Shown: piece by piece, positions 1 through 9,341 of the stretch | Position numbering within the stretch: position 1 is the first letter of the stretch | Layout: the number at the start of each line of letters is the position of its first letter | NCBI RefSeq assembly: GCF_003259175.1 | Contig: NZ_QGOK01000013.1 | Span: forward strand, 1 to 64,000 | Direction: 5' to 3' | Source of the DNA: Marinomonas shanghaiensis | GTDB taxonomy: Bacteria; Pseudomonadota; Gammaproteobacteria; Pseudomonadales; Marinomonadaceae | Length of the DNA: 64,000 nt | Position numbers and translations under genes: made by a program | Notes under the pieces: generated by a model | What the model was told of the DNA's origin: nothing | The model's input: the letters and a program-made list of their open reading frames with translations, nothing else | Databases searched by the model: none

Positions 1-143
1 CCTGAAGGCCGACCTACATGCGATTGGGTTTTGTGTGGTTGGGCTTTTGACGGCCTGAAGGTCGACCTACATTTGGGTGGGTTTGGTGTGACCGTTTTTT
101 TGACGGTCTAAAGGCCGTTCAACATTTGATTCGTGTTGGTTTT
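1..143. repeat. REP-like elements, three degenerate copies
   Basis: Three copies of the short palindromic motif TTGACGGCCTGAAGGCCGAC (ending in CTAC) lie at about 1-18, 53-73 and 112-133, the first cut by the window edge and the last diverged. Each contains a GGCCT..AGGCC inner palindrome. The same family makes up the large array at 17271-18141. The repeats precede the polysaccharide operon and no gene is visible in this stretch. Confidence 0.75.
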
Positions 144-235
144 GTGTTTGTCCTTTATTTCTGCATTTTTATATTTCTTGCTCCTAAGTTTTGTTAGACT
201 GATAGGATTATTTTGTCATATGCGAAGGATCTGTT

Positions 236-1633
236 TTGAAAATCATTCCTGTCATTTTATCTGGTGGTGTAGGTAGTCGTCTTTGGCCGTTATCGCGTGA
301 GCATTTTCCTAAGCAATGCCTGCCTTTAACGGATACCGAATACAGTCTTTTACAGCAGACGATGTTGAGAACGGCGGCTTTGGATGTGGTGTCGCCTATT
401 GTGGTGTGCAATGAGGATCATCGCTTTTTGATTGCTCAGCAGTTGCAGGCTTTGAAGGTGAAAGACGCGAGTATTGTGTTGGAGCCTAAAGGTCGTAATA
501 CCGCACCGGCGATTGCCTTGGCGGCGTTGGAAGCGCAGCGTTGTCATGGAAATGAGGCGTTATTGTTGGTGTTGCCTGCGGATCATGTGATTAGAGATGT
601 GGCGGCCTTTGAAGCGACGATTCAGCAGGCAGTTATGTTGGCGAATGAAAATGCCTTGGTGACTTTTGGGGTGCAGCCTACACGTCCTGAAACGGGTTAT
701 GGTTACATTCGCGCCGGTGAAGATTATGCGGTCGCAGAGTTTGTCGAGAAACCGAATCTTGAAAAGGCTCAGGCCTATTTAGATTCTGGTGACTACCTGT
801 GGAACAGCGGGATGTTTTTGTTCCGTGCTAAGGCGTTTTTGGATGAATTGGCATTGCATCGGGGGGATATTTTCCAAACGGTGAGCCAAGCCTACCAAGA
901 GCGTTCGGAAGATTTGGACTTTGTGCGTATCGATGCAGAGTTGTTTGCACAATGCCCTGAAGAGTCGATTGATTTCGCGGTGATGGAGCCGACGAAAAAA
1001 GCGAAAGTCGTGCCTTATGCGGGGGATTGGAGTGACATTGGGGCTTGGGATGCGTTGTACGATTACGCAGATAAAGACGCTGACAATAATGTCCTGCTAG
1101 GCGATGTCATGGCAGAAGGTTCTACTGACTGCCTTATCCGTTCTGAGTCGCGTTTGGTTGCCGCGGTGGGGGTGCGTGATTTGGTGATTGTCGAGACGGC
1201 TGATGCGGTGTTGGTAATGGATAAAAACAACGCCCAAGATGTGAAGAAGATTGTGAAACGCATCCAAGCCGAAGGTCGTGAAGAGCATATGTATCACACC
1301 ACCGTGCATCGCCCTTGGGGAACCTACCAAACAGTCGATCTTGGTCATCGTCATCAAGTAAAACGTATCATGGTCAAGCCCGGCGAGAAGTTAAGTGTGC
1401 AGATGCATCATCATCGTGCAGAGCATTGGGTGGTGGTGTCTGGTACGGCGAAGGTGCAAAACGGTGATCGTGAAATTCTGCTCACCGAAAACGAATCGAC
1501 TTACATTCCGGTGGGTGTGGTGCATGCCTTAGAAAATCCTGGCAAGATTCCTCTGGAGCTAGTGGAAGTGCAGTCGGGTAGTTATTTGGGCGAAGACGAC
1601 ATTGTGCGTTTCAGTGACCGCTATGGTCGTTAA
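236..1633 (+). CDS. manC: Mannose-1-phosphate guanylyltransferase / mannose-6-phosphate isomerase
   Basis: Bifunctional type II PMI/GMP enzyme. It makes GDP-mannose from mannose-1-phosphate and GTP and can interconvert fructose-6-P and mannose-6-P, both in the cytoplasm. The N-terminal nucleotidyltransferase half has the GGVGSRLWPLSR pyrophosphorylase loop near residue 10 and FVEKP near residue 170. The C-terminal cupin half has RPWGTYQ, the PGEKLSVQMHHHRAEHW metal-binding stretch and the YIPVGVVHAL segment. At 465 residues it has the usual length. The start is TTG at 236, chosen because GAAGGA lies 6 nt upstream and the protein begins directly at the conserved MKIIPVILSGG. It is the first of four nucleotide-sugar genes and feeds gmd/fcl. 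Confidence 0.96.
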   Translation: MKIIPVILSGGVGSRLWPLSREHFPKQCLPLTDTEYSLLQQTMLRTAALDVVSPIVVCNEDHRFLIAQQLQALKVKDASIVLEPKGRNTAPAIALAALEAQRCHGNEALLLVLPADHVIRDVAAFEATIQQAVMLANENALVTFGVQPTRPETGYGYIRAGEDYAVAEFVEKPNLEKAQAYLDSGDYLWNSGMFLFRAKAFLDELALHRGDIFQTVSQAYQERSEDLDFVRIDAELFAQCPEESIDFAVMEPTKKAKVVPYAGDWSDIGAWDALYDYADKDADNNVLLGDVMAEGSTDCLIRSESRLVAAVGVRDLVIVETADAVLVMDKNNAQDVKKIVKRIQAEGREEHMYHTTVHRPWGTYQTVDLGHRHQVKRIMVKPGEKLSVQMHHHRAEHWVVVSGTAKVQNGDREILLTENESTYIPVGVVHALENPGKIPLELVEVQSGSYLGEDDIVRFSDRYGR

Positions 1634-1678
1634 AACAATGGCCGTTGATAAAATGATCGCTGAGCAAGGGTTGATAAA

Positions 1679-3163
1679 ATGAGTACAAATGCTGTGCAGG
1701 TAAAACAACTTAGCACTGAGTTGGGTGTGGCCTTTGGCACGAGCGGTGTGCGTGGTTTGGTTAAGGATTTAACGCCGGCGCTTTGTTTTGCGTTTGTGCG
1801 CTCTTTCCTTCAAGAGGTGTGCCCGACGTCGTCTCGTGTGGCCATTGGGATGGATTTACGTCCTAGTAGCCCAGAGATTGCTAAAGCGTGTTTACTGGCC
1901 GTTGAGTCCTTTGGTGCGCAGCTTGTGTTTTGTGGGGCTTTGCCTACGCCTGCTTTGGCGTTTTATGCTATGCAAAATAGCATGCCAGCGGTGATGATCA
2001 CGGGCAGTCATATTCCTTTTGATCGCAACGGTATTAAGTTTTATCGTCCAGATGGCGAAATCAGTAAAGCAGACGAGACCTCTATTATGGAGGGGACGGT
2101 TGCTGTGCCTAAATCTGTCGCTGAGCAAGCGGCTCAGTTGGCGTTGCCTGTCGTTGATCATTCTGCTGTTAAGCTTTTTAAACAGCGTTATACCTCGCTT
2201 TTCCCGTCGAATATGCTTTCAGGCAAACGTATTGGTGTGTACGAGCATTCCAGTGTGGCGCGTGATGTGATTAAAGCGTTATTAGCGCATTTTGGTGCCG
2301 ACGTTATTTCGTTAGAACGTACTGAGACGTTTGTGCCTATCGATACCGAGGCGGTATCGGAAGAAGATGTACAGAAAGGCTTGAATTGGTCTAAAGACTA
2401 TAAGCTGGATGCCATTATATCCACAGACGGTGATGGTGATCGTCCGCTTATTGCTAATGAAAAAGGTGAGTGGTTACGCGGTGATATTCTGGGTGTGCTC
2501 TGTGCTGATTATTTACAAGCCACTCACGTGGCGGCACCCGTAAATGTGAATACGGTTCTTGAGTTGAGAGGCAAATTGCAAAGCCCTGAACGGATCTCGC
2601 TGAGAACTAGAATTGGCTCGCCTTATGTCATCGCTGGTATGGAAGATTTGCTGCAACAATCGCAAGATGCCAGAGTCGTTGGTTATGAAGCCAATGGCGG
2701 TTTTTTGGTTGGTGCTGATTTTGTTGTTAATAATCAAGTATTACATGCTTTACCAACGCGAGACTCCGTATTACCCGCTTTAATTGTATTGGCTATGTCG
2801 TTTGAGCAAGCTTGTTCCGTCAGTCAATTAACCAATGGCTTCCCGCAGCGTTATACCGCCAGCGATCGAATCAAAGACATTCCAACAGATGTCAGTAAAC
2901 AGCTTATTGCCGATATTAAAACGAACAAGGCGAAACAAGCTGAGCTTTTATCGGTAGTAAAGCAAGACGGTGAGGCGCTAGAAGTTGTTTCAATTGATGA
3001 AACCGATGGACTTCGTATGACGCTAAACAACGGGGACATTGTTCACTTAAGACCGTCTGGTAATGCACCTGAATTGAGGTGTTATGCTGAGAGTGGTGAT
3101 CGGGTGAGATCTGTGAGTGTGGTATCCTGTATGCTTGGGCATAAACTGTTTACTAATTTTTAA
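1679..3163 (+). CDS. manB: Phosphomannomutase
   Basis: Converts mannose-6-phosphate to mannose-1-phosphate, the substrate of the preceding ManC. It is an alpha-D-phosphohexomutase: the N-terminal FGTSGVRG motif is at about residue 19, the phosphoserine loop reads TGSHIPFDRNGIKFY near residue 108, the metal-binding loop is DGDGDRP near residue 250, and the sugar-phosphate-binding RPSGNAPELR closes domain 4. The active-site loop differs from the textbook TASHNP by having G and I, a variant I associate with phosphomannomutases of marine gammaproteobacteria. Length 494. It lies 45 bp after manC in the same direction, so very probably in the same transcript. Confidence 0.93.
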   Translation: MSTNAVQVKQLSTELGVAFGTSGVRGLVKDLTPALCFAFVRSFLQEVCPTSSRVAIGMDLRPSSPEIAKACLLAVESFGAQLVFCGALPTPALAFYAMQNSMPAVMITGSHIPFDRNGIKFYRPDGEISKADETSIMEGTVAVPKSVAEQAAQLALPVVDHSAVKLFKQRYTSLFPSNMLSGKRIGVYEHSSVARDVIKALLAHFGADVISLERTETFVPIDTEAVSEEDVQKGLNWSKDYKLDAIISTDGDGDRPLIANEKGEWLRGDILGVLCADYLQATHVAAPVNVNTVLELRGKLQSPERISLRTRIGSPYVIAGMEDLLQQSQDARVVGYEANGGFLVGADFVVNNQVLHALPTRDSVLPALIVLAMSFEQACSVSQLTNGFPQRYTASDRIKDIPTDVSKQLIADIKTNKAKQAELLSVVKQDGEALEVVSIDETDGLRMTLNNGDIVHLRPSGNAPELRCYAESGDRVRSVSVVSCMLGHKLFTNF

Positions 3164-3203
3164 CTATATTTTAATTACTACCTTGTAGAAGCATGGAGTT
3201 TCA

Positions 3204-4331
3204 ATGAAAAAGAAAGCCCTTATCACCGGTGTAACAGGCCAAGACGGTTCTTACCTAGCGGAGTTTTTGTTGGTAAAAGGGTATGAAGTACATGGTATCA
3301 AACGCCGTGCTTCTTCTTTTAATACTCAACGAGTGGATCATATTTACCAAGATCCACATGTGGACAATGCGAGTTTTATTCTTCATTACGGTGATTTGAC
3401 GGATTCTTCTAATTTGACGCGCATTTTGCAAGAAGTGAAGCCAGATGAAGTGTACAACTTAGGCGCTCAGTCTCATGTAGCGGTGTCGTTTGAATCCCCT
3501 GAGTACACAGCGGATGTAGATGCAATGGGTACATTGCGTTTATTGGAAGCGATTCGTCTACTTGGTTTGGAAAAAACTACTAAGTTTTATCAAGCGTCTA
3601 CTTCAGAGTTATACGGCTTAGTGCAAGAAACGCCGCAAAAAGAAACCACGCCTTTCTACCCGCGCTCTCCATACGCTGTGGCGAAAATGTACGCCTATTG
3701 GATCGTGGTGAACTACCGTGAATCCTATGGAATGTATGCGTGTAACGGCATTTTATTTAACCATGAATCACCGCGTCGTGGTGAAACCTTTGTGACTCGT
3801 AAGATTACCCGTGGTTTGGCGAACATTGCGCAAGGCTTAGAGAAGTGTTTGCATATGGGGAACATGGACGCATTACGTGATTGGGGCCATGCGAAAGACT
3901 ATGTGCGCATGCAGTGGATGATGTTGCAACAAGATCAGCCAGAGGACTTTGTTATCGCAACAGGTGTGCAATATTCCGTACGCCAGTTCATTGAATGGTC
4001 TGCGAAAGAATTGGGTATTACGTTAAAATTTGAAGGCCAGGGCGTAGATGAGAAAGCCATTGTAACGGCTATCGAAGGCGATAAAGCGCCAGCGTTGAAA
4101 GTCGGCGATGTCGTGGTGCAGATTGATCCACGCTATTTCCGTCCTGCGGAAGTGGAAACCTTATTGGGTGATCCAAGCAAAGCGAAACAGAAACTTGGCT
4201 GGACACCGGAAATCACAGTACAAGAAATGTGTGCAGAGATGGTATCGGAAGACTTAAAAGTAGCGCAACGACATGCCTTCTTGAAATCGCACGGTCATGA
4301 TGTCTCTGTGTCTGTCGAGGAAGCGCGCTAA
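3204..4331 (+). CDS. gmd: GDP-mannose 4,6-dehydratase
   Basis: First step from GDP-mannose to GDP-L-fucose, a cytoplasmic NADP-dependent short-chain dehydrogenase fold. It has the [15 protein letters not shown] nucleotide loop at residues 9-23, [15 protein letters not shown], the [12 protein letters not shown] stretch carrying the YxxxK catalytic pair, and [17 protein letters not shown], a Gmd hallmark. At 375 residues it is normal in length. It begins 40 bp after manB with AUG after a GGAG-type site and overlaps fcl by one base (TAATG), so translation is probably coupled. Together with fcl it shows that L-fucose, or a product derived from this intermediate, is part of the glycan. Confidence 0.97.
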   Translation: MKKKALITGVTGQDGSYLAEFLLVKGYEVHGIKRRASSFNTQRVDHIYQDPHVDNASFILHYGDLTDSSNLTRILQEVKPDEVYNLGAQSHVAVSFESPEYTADVDAMGTLRLLEAIRLLGLEKTTKFYQASTSELYGLVQETPQKETTPFYPRSPYAVAKMYAYWIVVNYRESYGMYACNGILFNHESPRRGETFVTRKITRGLANIAQGLEKCLHMGNMDALRDWGHAKDYVRMQWMMLQQDQPEDFVIATGVQYSVRQFIEWSAKELGITLKFEGQGVDEKAIVTAIEGDKAPALKVGDVVVQIDPRYFRPAEVETLLGDPSKAKQKLGWTPEITVQEMCAEMVSEDLKVAQRHAFLKSHGHDVSVSVEEAR

Positions 4332-5296
4332 TGATTAAGCAGCGTATTTTTGTTGCGGGACACAATGGTATGGTTGGCAGCGCTTTGGTGCGCCAACTGT
4401 CTCAAGACCCTAATAACGAGATTATTACCGCTGACCGTACTGAATTGGATTTAACGAACCAGCAAGCGGTACAGAACTTTTTTGCTGAACAGTCGATTGA
4501 TCAGGTGTATTTGGCGGCGGCGAAAGTAGGTGGTATACATGCGAACAACACTTACCCTGCGGACTTCATTTATCAGAACCTCATGATTGAAGCGAACATC
4601 ATACATGCAGCTCATTTGCATAATGTACAAAAACTGCTCTTTTTAGGGTCTTCTTGTATTTATCCTAAGTTGGCTGAGCAGCCTATGCGTGAGGATGCTC
4701 TATTGACTGCAACATTAGAGCCGACGAACGAACCTTATGCCATTGCCAAAATCGCGGGAATCAAGCTGTGTGAAAGTTATAACCGACAATACGGTCGTGA
4801 TTATCGCAGTGTGATGCCGACAAATCTTTATGGGCCAGGTGATAACTTCCATCCAGAAAACAGCCATGTGATCCCAGCTTTAATTCGCCGCTTTCATGAA
4901 GCAAAGGAGGCCAATGCCCCGATGGTAAATGCCTGGGGAACTGGGACGCCCTTGCGCGAGTTTTTGTATGTTGATGATATGGCCGCGGCATCTATTTTTG
5001 TGATGAATTTAGACGATGCCACTTATCAGAGAGAAACACAGCCGATGTTATCTCATATTAACGTGGGCAGTGGTATTGATTGCACGATCAAAGAACTGAC
5101 AGAAACGGTTGCTAAAGTGGTGGGTTACCAAGGAAAGATCGAATGGGATGCCAGTAAGCCGGATGGTGCGCCAAGGAAGCTCATGGATGTATCTCGTTTG
5201 GAAAGGTTAGGTTGGAAATCGACGATTGGCTTGGAGCAAGGCTTAACCAAAAGCTATGCGTGGTTTTTAGATAATCAAGCAGATGTTAGGTGCTGA
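4331..5296 (+). CDS. fcl: GDP-L-fucose synthase
   Basis: NADPH-dependent epimerase-reductase that converts GDP-4-keto-6-deoxymannose to GDP-L-fucose. The [14 protein letters not shown] dinucleotide-binding loop is near residue 10, followed by [12 protein letters not shown], the GSSCIYPK motif, [12 protein letters not shown] with the YxxxK pair, and the [20 protein letters not shown] substrate segment. At 321 residues it matches WcaG/Fcl. It shares one base with the gmd stop codon. A catalytic Cys is visible in SSCIYP and the His in NSHVIPAL. There is no sign of decay. Products of manC-manB-gmd-fcl supply the glycosyltransferases downstream. Confidence 0.96.
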   Translation: MIKQRIFVAGHNGMVGSALVRQLSQDPNNEIITADRTELDLTNQQAVQNFFAEQSIDQVYLAAAKVGGIHANNTYPADFIYQNLMIEANIIHAAHLHNVQKLLFLGSSCIYPKLAEQPMREDALLTATLEPTNEPYAIAKIAGIKLCESYNRQYGRDYRSVMPTNLYGPGDNFHPENSHVIPALIRRFHEAKEANAPMVNAWGTGTPLREFLYVDDMAAASIFVMNLDDATYQRETQPMLSHINVGSGIDCTIKELTETVAKVVGYQGKIEWDASKPDGAPRKLMDVSRLERLGWKSTIGLEQGLTKSYAWFLDNQADVRC

Positions 5297-5332
5297 TACT
5301 AATTGCTGATGATTTTAACAAGAGGGGTTGCC

Positions 5333-6634
5333 GTGTTAGCTAAGGTATTGGCATTGCGACATCACCAAGGCTTTTTAAAGTATCTAAAAAATACTAGCTG
5401 GATGATGGCAGAACAATTTTTACGCATTCTTGCTGGACTGTTTGTTGGTATATGGGTAGCTCGTTACTTAGGACCAGAGCAATTTGGTTTATTCAGCTAT
5501 GCATTGGCTTTTACTGCAATCTTTGCAGGTATTGCTAAGCTTGGTTTGGACGGTATCATGGTCCGCCAGCTCATCAATGAGCCAGAAAAGCGTGATGTAT
5601 ATCTAGGTACGGCCTTTTGGCTGAAGGTAATTGGTGCTTTTGTTGTTATGGGGTTAATGGCGCTCATTGTGCCTTTCACCTCTAATGATGCAACAACGAA
5701 CTTATTTATATTTATTATTGCAACTGGATTGGTATTTCAAAGTTTTGAAGTGGTCGAATTTTATTTTCAATCGCAAGTTTTAGCTAAAATAATATCTATT
5801 TGTAAGGTTATTCAATTAGTCATTTCTTCTTGTATAAAGATTTACTTAGTAATCTCACAATCTGATTTAGTTTGGTTTGTTGTAGTGACAGCCTTTGATA
5901 CGCTAAGTATTGCCATTAGTTACTTTTTTGCATATAGAATTAGAAAAAATCCGTCATTTTATAAACGATTTGATTTGAATATCGCCAAGCAGTTATTAAA
6001 AGACTCGTGGCCACTGATGTTCTCCGCCATTGTAGTTATGATCTATATGCGTATCGACCAAATTATGATTAAGGAGATGCTAGGGGAATATGAGGTGGGT
6101 ATATACTCTGCTGCAGTTAGATTAAGTGAAGCTCTTTATTTTATTCCCGTATTGATTTCCGCATCATTATTTCCTGCAATTATTAACGCAAAAAAAATAA
6201 GTAATGATCTTTATAAGCTTCGAATGCAGCGTTTTTATACTCTTATGATATGGCTTGCAATTTTGATTTCTTTGCCCTTGACTTTTTTAAGTGATTGGTT
6301 TGTTTTTGTTTTGTTTGGTGAAGAGTTTACGCAGTCATCAAATATACTTAAGATTCATGTATGGGCAAGTGTTTTTGTTTTTTTAACGGTTGTTTCTGGT
6401 AAGTTTTTAACTAATGAAGGGAAAACACAAAAAGTATTTTTCAGGAATTTTGCTGGAATGTGTAGTAATGTTTTACTTAATTTATATTTAATACCCGATT
6501 ATGGTGGTGAAGGCGCTGCATTCGCTACATTATTAAGTTGGTTTATTGCTGGTTATCTATATGATTTTGTTGATAGGAGTCAAATCGAAATGGCTATGCA
6601 AAAAACAAAGGGTTTTTTTGGAATTGTAAAATGA
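5333..6634 (+). CDS. Wzx-type oligosaccharide flippase
   Basis: Polysaccharide-biosynthesis membrane protein of the MATE-like MOP superfamily, expected to flip undecaprenyl-linked repeat units across the inner membrane. About 12 hydrophobic segments can be read. The family-type opening NTSWMMAEQFLRILAGLFVG and the RYLGPEQFGLFSYALAFTAI segment follow, with MRIDQIMIKEMLGEYEVGIY mid-protein. The frame is open from TTG 5303 and ATG 5309, but GTG 5333 is preceded by AGAGGGG at 5 nt and gives the usual short N-terminus, so it is preferred. Codon use becomes AT-rich from here, unlike the upstream sugar-nucleotide genes. The 3' end overlaps the next gene by 4 bp (ATGA). Confidence 0.88.
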   Translation: MLAKVLALRHHQGFLKYLKNTSWMMAEQFLRILAGLFVGIWVARYLGPEQFGLFSYALAFTAIFAGIAKLGLDGIMVRQLINEPEKRDVYLGTAFWLKVIGAFVVMGLMALIVPFTSNDATTNLFIFIIATGLVFQSFEVVEFYFQSQVLAKIISICKVIQLVISSCIKIYLVISQSDLVWFVVVTAFDTLSIAISYFFAYRIRKNPSFYKRFDLNIAKQLLKDSWPLMFSAIVVMIYMRIDQIMIKEMLGEYEVGIYSAAVRLSEALYFIPVLISASLFPAIINAKKISNDLYKLRMQRFYTLMIWLAILISLPLTFLSDWFVFVLFGEEFTQSSNILKIHVWASVFVFLTVVSGKFLTNEGKTQKVFFRNFAGMCSNVLLNLYLIPDYGGEGAAFATLLSWFIAGYLYDFVDRSQIEMAMQKTKGFFGIVK

Positions 6635-8115
6635 TTAAAGAGTTTTTACATTTAAATGAAGTTAATGGTTTAGTAGAGGATTTTTTAATAGAAAGTCTAG
6701 ATGATACTGAATATCTTAAGAAGACAATGAGAGCAGTAGAGCTTTTAACATATAATAGATTTGATCTCGCTTTGAAATTGGCTTACCTTGAGCTAAAAAA
6801 CAAAGCGCCAAGTATTGCACGTAATATATATTTTCATGATATACGATCACAAACACTTGGTTCATTTGAAGAGTTTGGGAATGAAAATAAAAAAACTTTT
6901 GATATATACGTTAAAAGCTTTTGTGATACATTTTTAAATATTGAATTAAATGGCTTTGATAGTGCTATTACATTAATACCACTTTCTTTAAATGGAACCA
7001 TAGTTAATGGGGCTCACAGAGTTTCGTCTGCAATTTATTTGAATAAGGATGTAGCATGTATTGAAACCAATTTACCTGAGGTTTCACCTAATTATATGTA
7101 TTTTTATGAAAGAAATGTGCCTTCAGAAATTCTTGATATCGGTGCAATTAAATTTTCTGAATATTCTGAAAATACATATCTTGCTTTTTTATGGCCATCC
7201 GGAAGAGAAAACTATAATGCTGTAGAGCAACTTTTTAGTAAGGTTGTATATAAAAAGAAAATAGAGCTTAACTCGCAGGGAGGTCTTAATTTACTTGTTG
7301 AGCTATATAAACATATGGATTGGATCGGCAGTGAAAGCAATAACTTTCCTGGTGCGCATCAGAAGTTATTTGAGTGTTTTACTGATTTTAAACCCTTAAC
7401 AGTAATTATGTTTCAGTCTGATAGTTTAGAGCAAGTGCAGGCTTTAAAGAAAAAAGTGAGAGCGATAAATGGTATAGGATTTAGCTCAATTCATATAACT
7501 GATACAAAAGAAGAAGCAATAAGAATTTCTAAACTAATTTTTAATGAAAATGGGCTTCATTTTTTAAACCATGCAAAACCATATAAAATCAGAAAAGTTC
7601 ACGAAACACTAAAAAAACTCGGAGAAAAAAATAAGGTTTCAGGTATAAATCAAGATTTTGTTTTGGGTGGAAGTATGACTTTGGGGGTTTATGGATTACG
7701 TGATCCAAAAGATGTAGATTATATTGCTAATGATTTTTATATCTTAGATGAATATAATGAAATTATTGAACCTCATGATAGTCAATTGGAATTTCATAAA
7801 ATAGATAAAGTTCAACTTATTTATAATCCTAATTATTATTTTGAATATTTAGGTTTTAAGTTTTTTTCGTTTAATCAAACCTTTGATTTTAAAAGAAATA
7901 GAGGTGAGGCGAAAGATGTCAATGATTGTGAAATTATGAAATCGATAATGGAACGAAAACTTTTCCGTTTTTACATTGCTAAGTACAGGCAAATAATTTT
8001 ATATAAAAAAATATTACTTAAAAGAGAATCTAAGAAAATTATTTTTTACATTCTAAATAAAACATCTACTTATAATTTAGTGCGTAAAATTTATCGGAAA
8101 TATAAAAGCAAATGA
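6631..8115 (+). CDS. Unrecognised protein with ParB-like and nucleotidyltransferase-like motifs
   Basis: I do not recognise this 494-residue protein as a named family. Residues 1-100 are mostly helical. Around residues 105-140 the sequence runs from a hydrophobic strand to VNGAHRVSSAIYL (H129, R130), which resembles the substrate loop of ParB/sulfiredoxin-like folds. At about residues 344-365 FVLGGSMTLGVYGLRDPKDV followed by DYI looks like an MNT/Pol-beta nucleotidyltransferase core (G346-G347-S348, then D361 and D363). A late RGEAKDVNDCEIM segment follows. The C-terminal 60 residues are very basic. There is no signal peptide or membrane segment. The gene is AT-rich and is coupled on both sides by 4-bp overlaps to wzx and a glycosyltransferase, which points to a cytoplasmic step in glycan synthesis. 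The function is unknown. Confidence 0.8.
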   Translation: MIKEFLHLNEVNGLVEDFLIESLDDTEYLKKTMRAVELLTYNRFDLALKLAYLELKNKAPSIARNIYFHDIRSQTLGSFEEFGNENKKTFDIYVKSFCDTFLNIELNGFDSAITLIPLSLNGTIVNGAHRVSSAIYLNKDVACIETNLPEVSPNYMYFYERNVPSEILDIGAIKFSEYSENTYLAFLWPSGRENYNAVEQLFSKVVYKKKIELNSQGGLNLLVELYKHMDWIGSESNNFPGAHQKLFECFTDFKPLTVIMFQSDSLEQVQALKKKVRAINGIGFSSIHITDTKEEAIRISKLIFNENGLHFLNHAKPYKIRKVHETLKKLGEKNKVSGINQDFVLGGSMTLGVYGLRDPKDVDYIANDFYILDEYNEIIEPHDSQLEFHKIDKVQLIYNPNYYFEYLGFKFFSFNQTFDFKRNRGEAKDVNDCEIMKSIMERKLFRFYIAKYRQIILYKKILLKRESKKIIFYILNKTSTYNLVRKIYRKYKSK

Positions 8116-9341
8116 AAATTTTGATTGTAAATACATTGGATGTTCAAGGTGGCGCGGCTCGAGCTGCCTATAGGTTGCATCAGGCTTTATTGGCTGAAAG
8201 TGTGGACAGTGCAATGTTGGTACAGTCTAAATCATCTGATGATTATACAGTTATTGGTCCCAACACAAAGATTAAAAAAACTTTGAGTAAACTTCGCCCT
8301 TCGCTAGACAGTTTGCCATTGTTTCGTTATAAAAACCGCTCTAAAACTTTATTTAGCTTAAACTGGCTGCCTTTTTCTGATGTTGTTGATCGTATTAATG
8401 ACATAAATCCTGATGTTGTACATTTGCACTGGGTCAATGCAGGAATGATGCGCACTGAAGACCTGATTCGTATAAAAGCGCCTATTGTTTGGTCTCTTCA
8501 TGATATGTGGCCATTTACCGATGGCTATCATTATGATCCTAAATTTGATATTAATGATTACGGTCTATCTTCTGAGCCCAGATTACATCATCAAGCTAAA
8601 GTTTTTTCACGAAAAAATAAAGCATACAGAAAAATTAAAAATATAACAGTTGTTGGTTTGAGTAAATGGTTACACGATTGTTCTAAGAACAGCTCGTTAT
8701 TAGGTGATAAAGTACATGTCAATTTACCTAATCCAATTGATACTAAGGCCTATTCTCCCTTCAATAAAGGGCATGCAAGAGATTTATTTAATTTACCTTC
8801 AAATAAGAAACTGGTTCTTTTTGGTGCAATGGGTGCTACTAGTGATCCACGTAAGGGTTTTAAAGAATTAGCAGATTCTTTATCATTATTAAATACTCAT
8901 GTAGAACTTGTTGTGTTTGGTTCTCGCAAACCAGAGCGCCCCCCCAACTTTAAGCAGAAAGTTCATTATCTTGGGGAGTTAAATGATGATGTTAGCTTAC
9001 GAATATTATACAGTGCGGCAGATGTGATGGTCGTCCCTAGTTTACAAGAGAATTTATCAAATGCCATTATGGAATCATTGTCTTGCGCTACACCTGCAGT
9101 AGGTTTTGATATAGGGGGGAATGGCGATTTGATAGAACACCAAAAAACAGGCTACCTAGCTAAGCCTTTCGATACTGCAGATCTAGCTAAAGGCATTGAA
9201 TGGGTATTGAATGCAAAAAATTATGAAGAAGTATGCCAAAATGCTAGAGATAAAGTTTTATGCGAATTTGATAGCCAAGTAGTAGCAAAAAAATATATTG
9301 GACTATACAAAAGTATACTTGATCCTGGTAAGAAAGCATGA
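8112..9341 (+). CDS. Glycosyltransferase family 4
   Basis: Retaining GT-B glycosyltransferase acting at the cytoplasmic face on the lipid-linked oligosaccharide. The N-terminus MKILIVNTLDVQGGAARAAY is the WcaC/colanic-type opening with the GGAARAA donor loop. VHLHWVNAGM and VWSLHDMWPFTDGYHY follow. The C-terminal nucleotide-sugar domain shows VPSLQENLSNAIMESLSCAT and GGNGDLIEHQKTGYLAKPFD, with the EX7E-type glutamates of GT4. At 409 residues it has typical length. The start overlaps the upstream unknown gene by 4 bp and the stop overlaps the next GT2 by 4 bp. Sugar specificity cannot be read from sequence; fucose or mannose are possible given the donor genes. Confidence 0.9.
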   Translation: MKILIVNTLDVQGGAARAAYRLHQALLAESVDSAMLVQSKSSDDYTVIGPNTKIKKTLSKLRPSLDSLPLFRYKNRSKTLFSLNWLPFSDVVDRINDINPDVVHLHWVNAGMMRTEDLIRIKAPIVWSLHDMWPFTDGYHYDPKFDINDYGLSSEPRLHHQAKVFSRKNKAYRKIKNITVVGLSKWLHDCSKNSSLLGDKVHVNLPNPIDTKAYSPFNKGHARDLFNLPSNKKLVLFGAMGATSDPRKGFKELADSLSLLNTHVELVVFGSRKPERPPNFKQKVHYLGELNDDVSLRILYSAADVMVVPSLQENLSNAIMESLSCATPAVGFDIGGNGDLIEHQKTGYLAKPFDTADLAKGIEWVLNAKNYEEVCQNARDKVLCEFDSQVVAKKYIGLYKSILDPGKKA

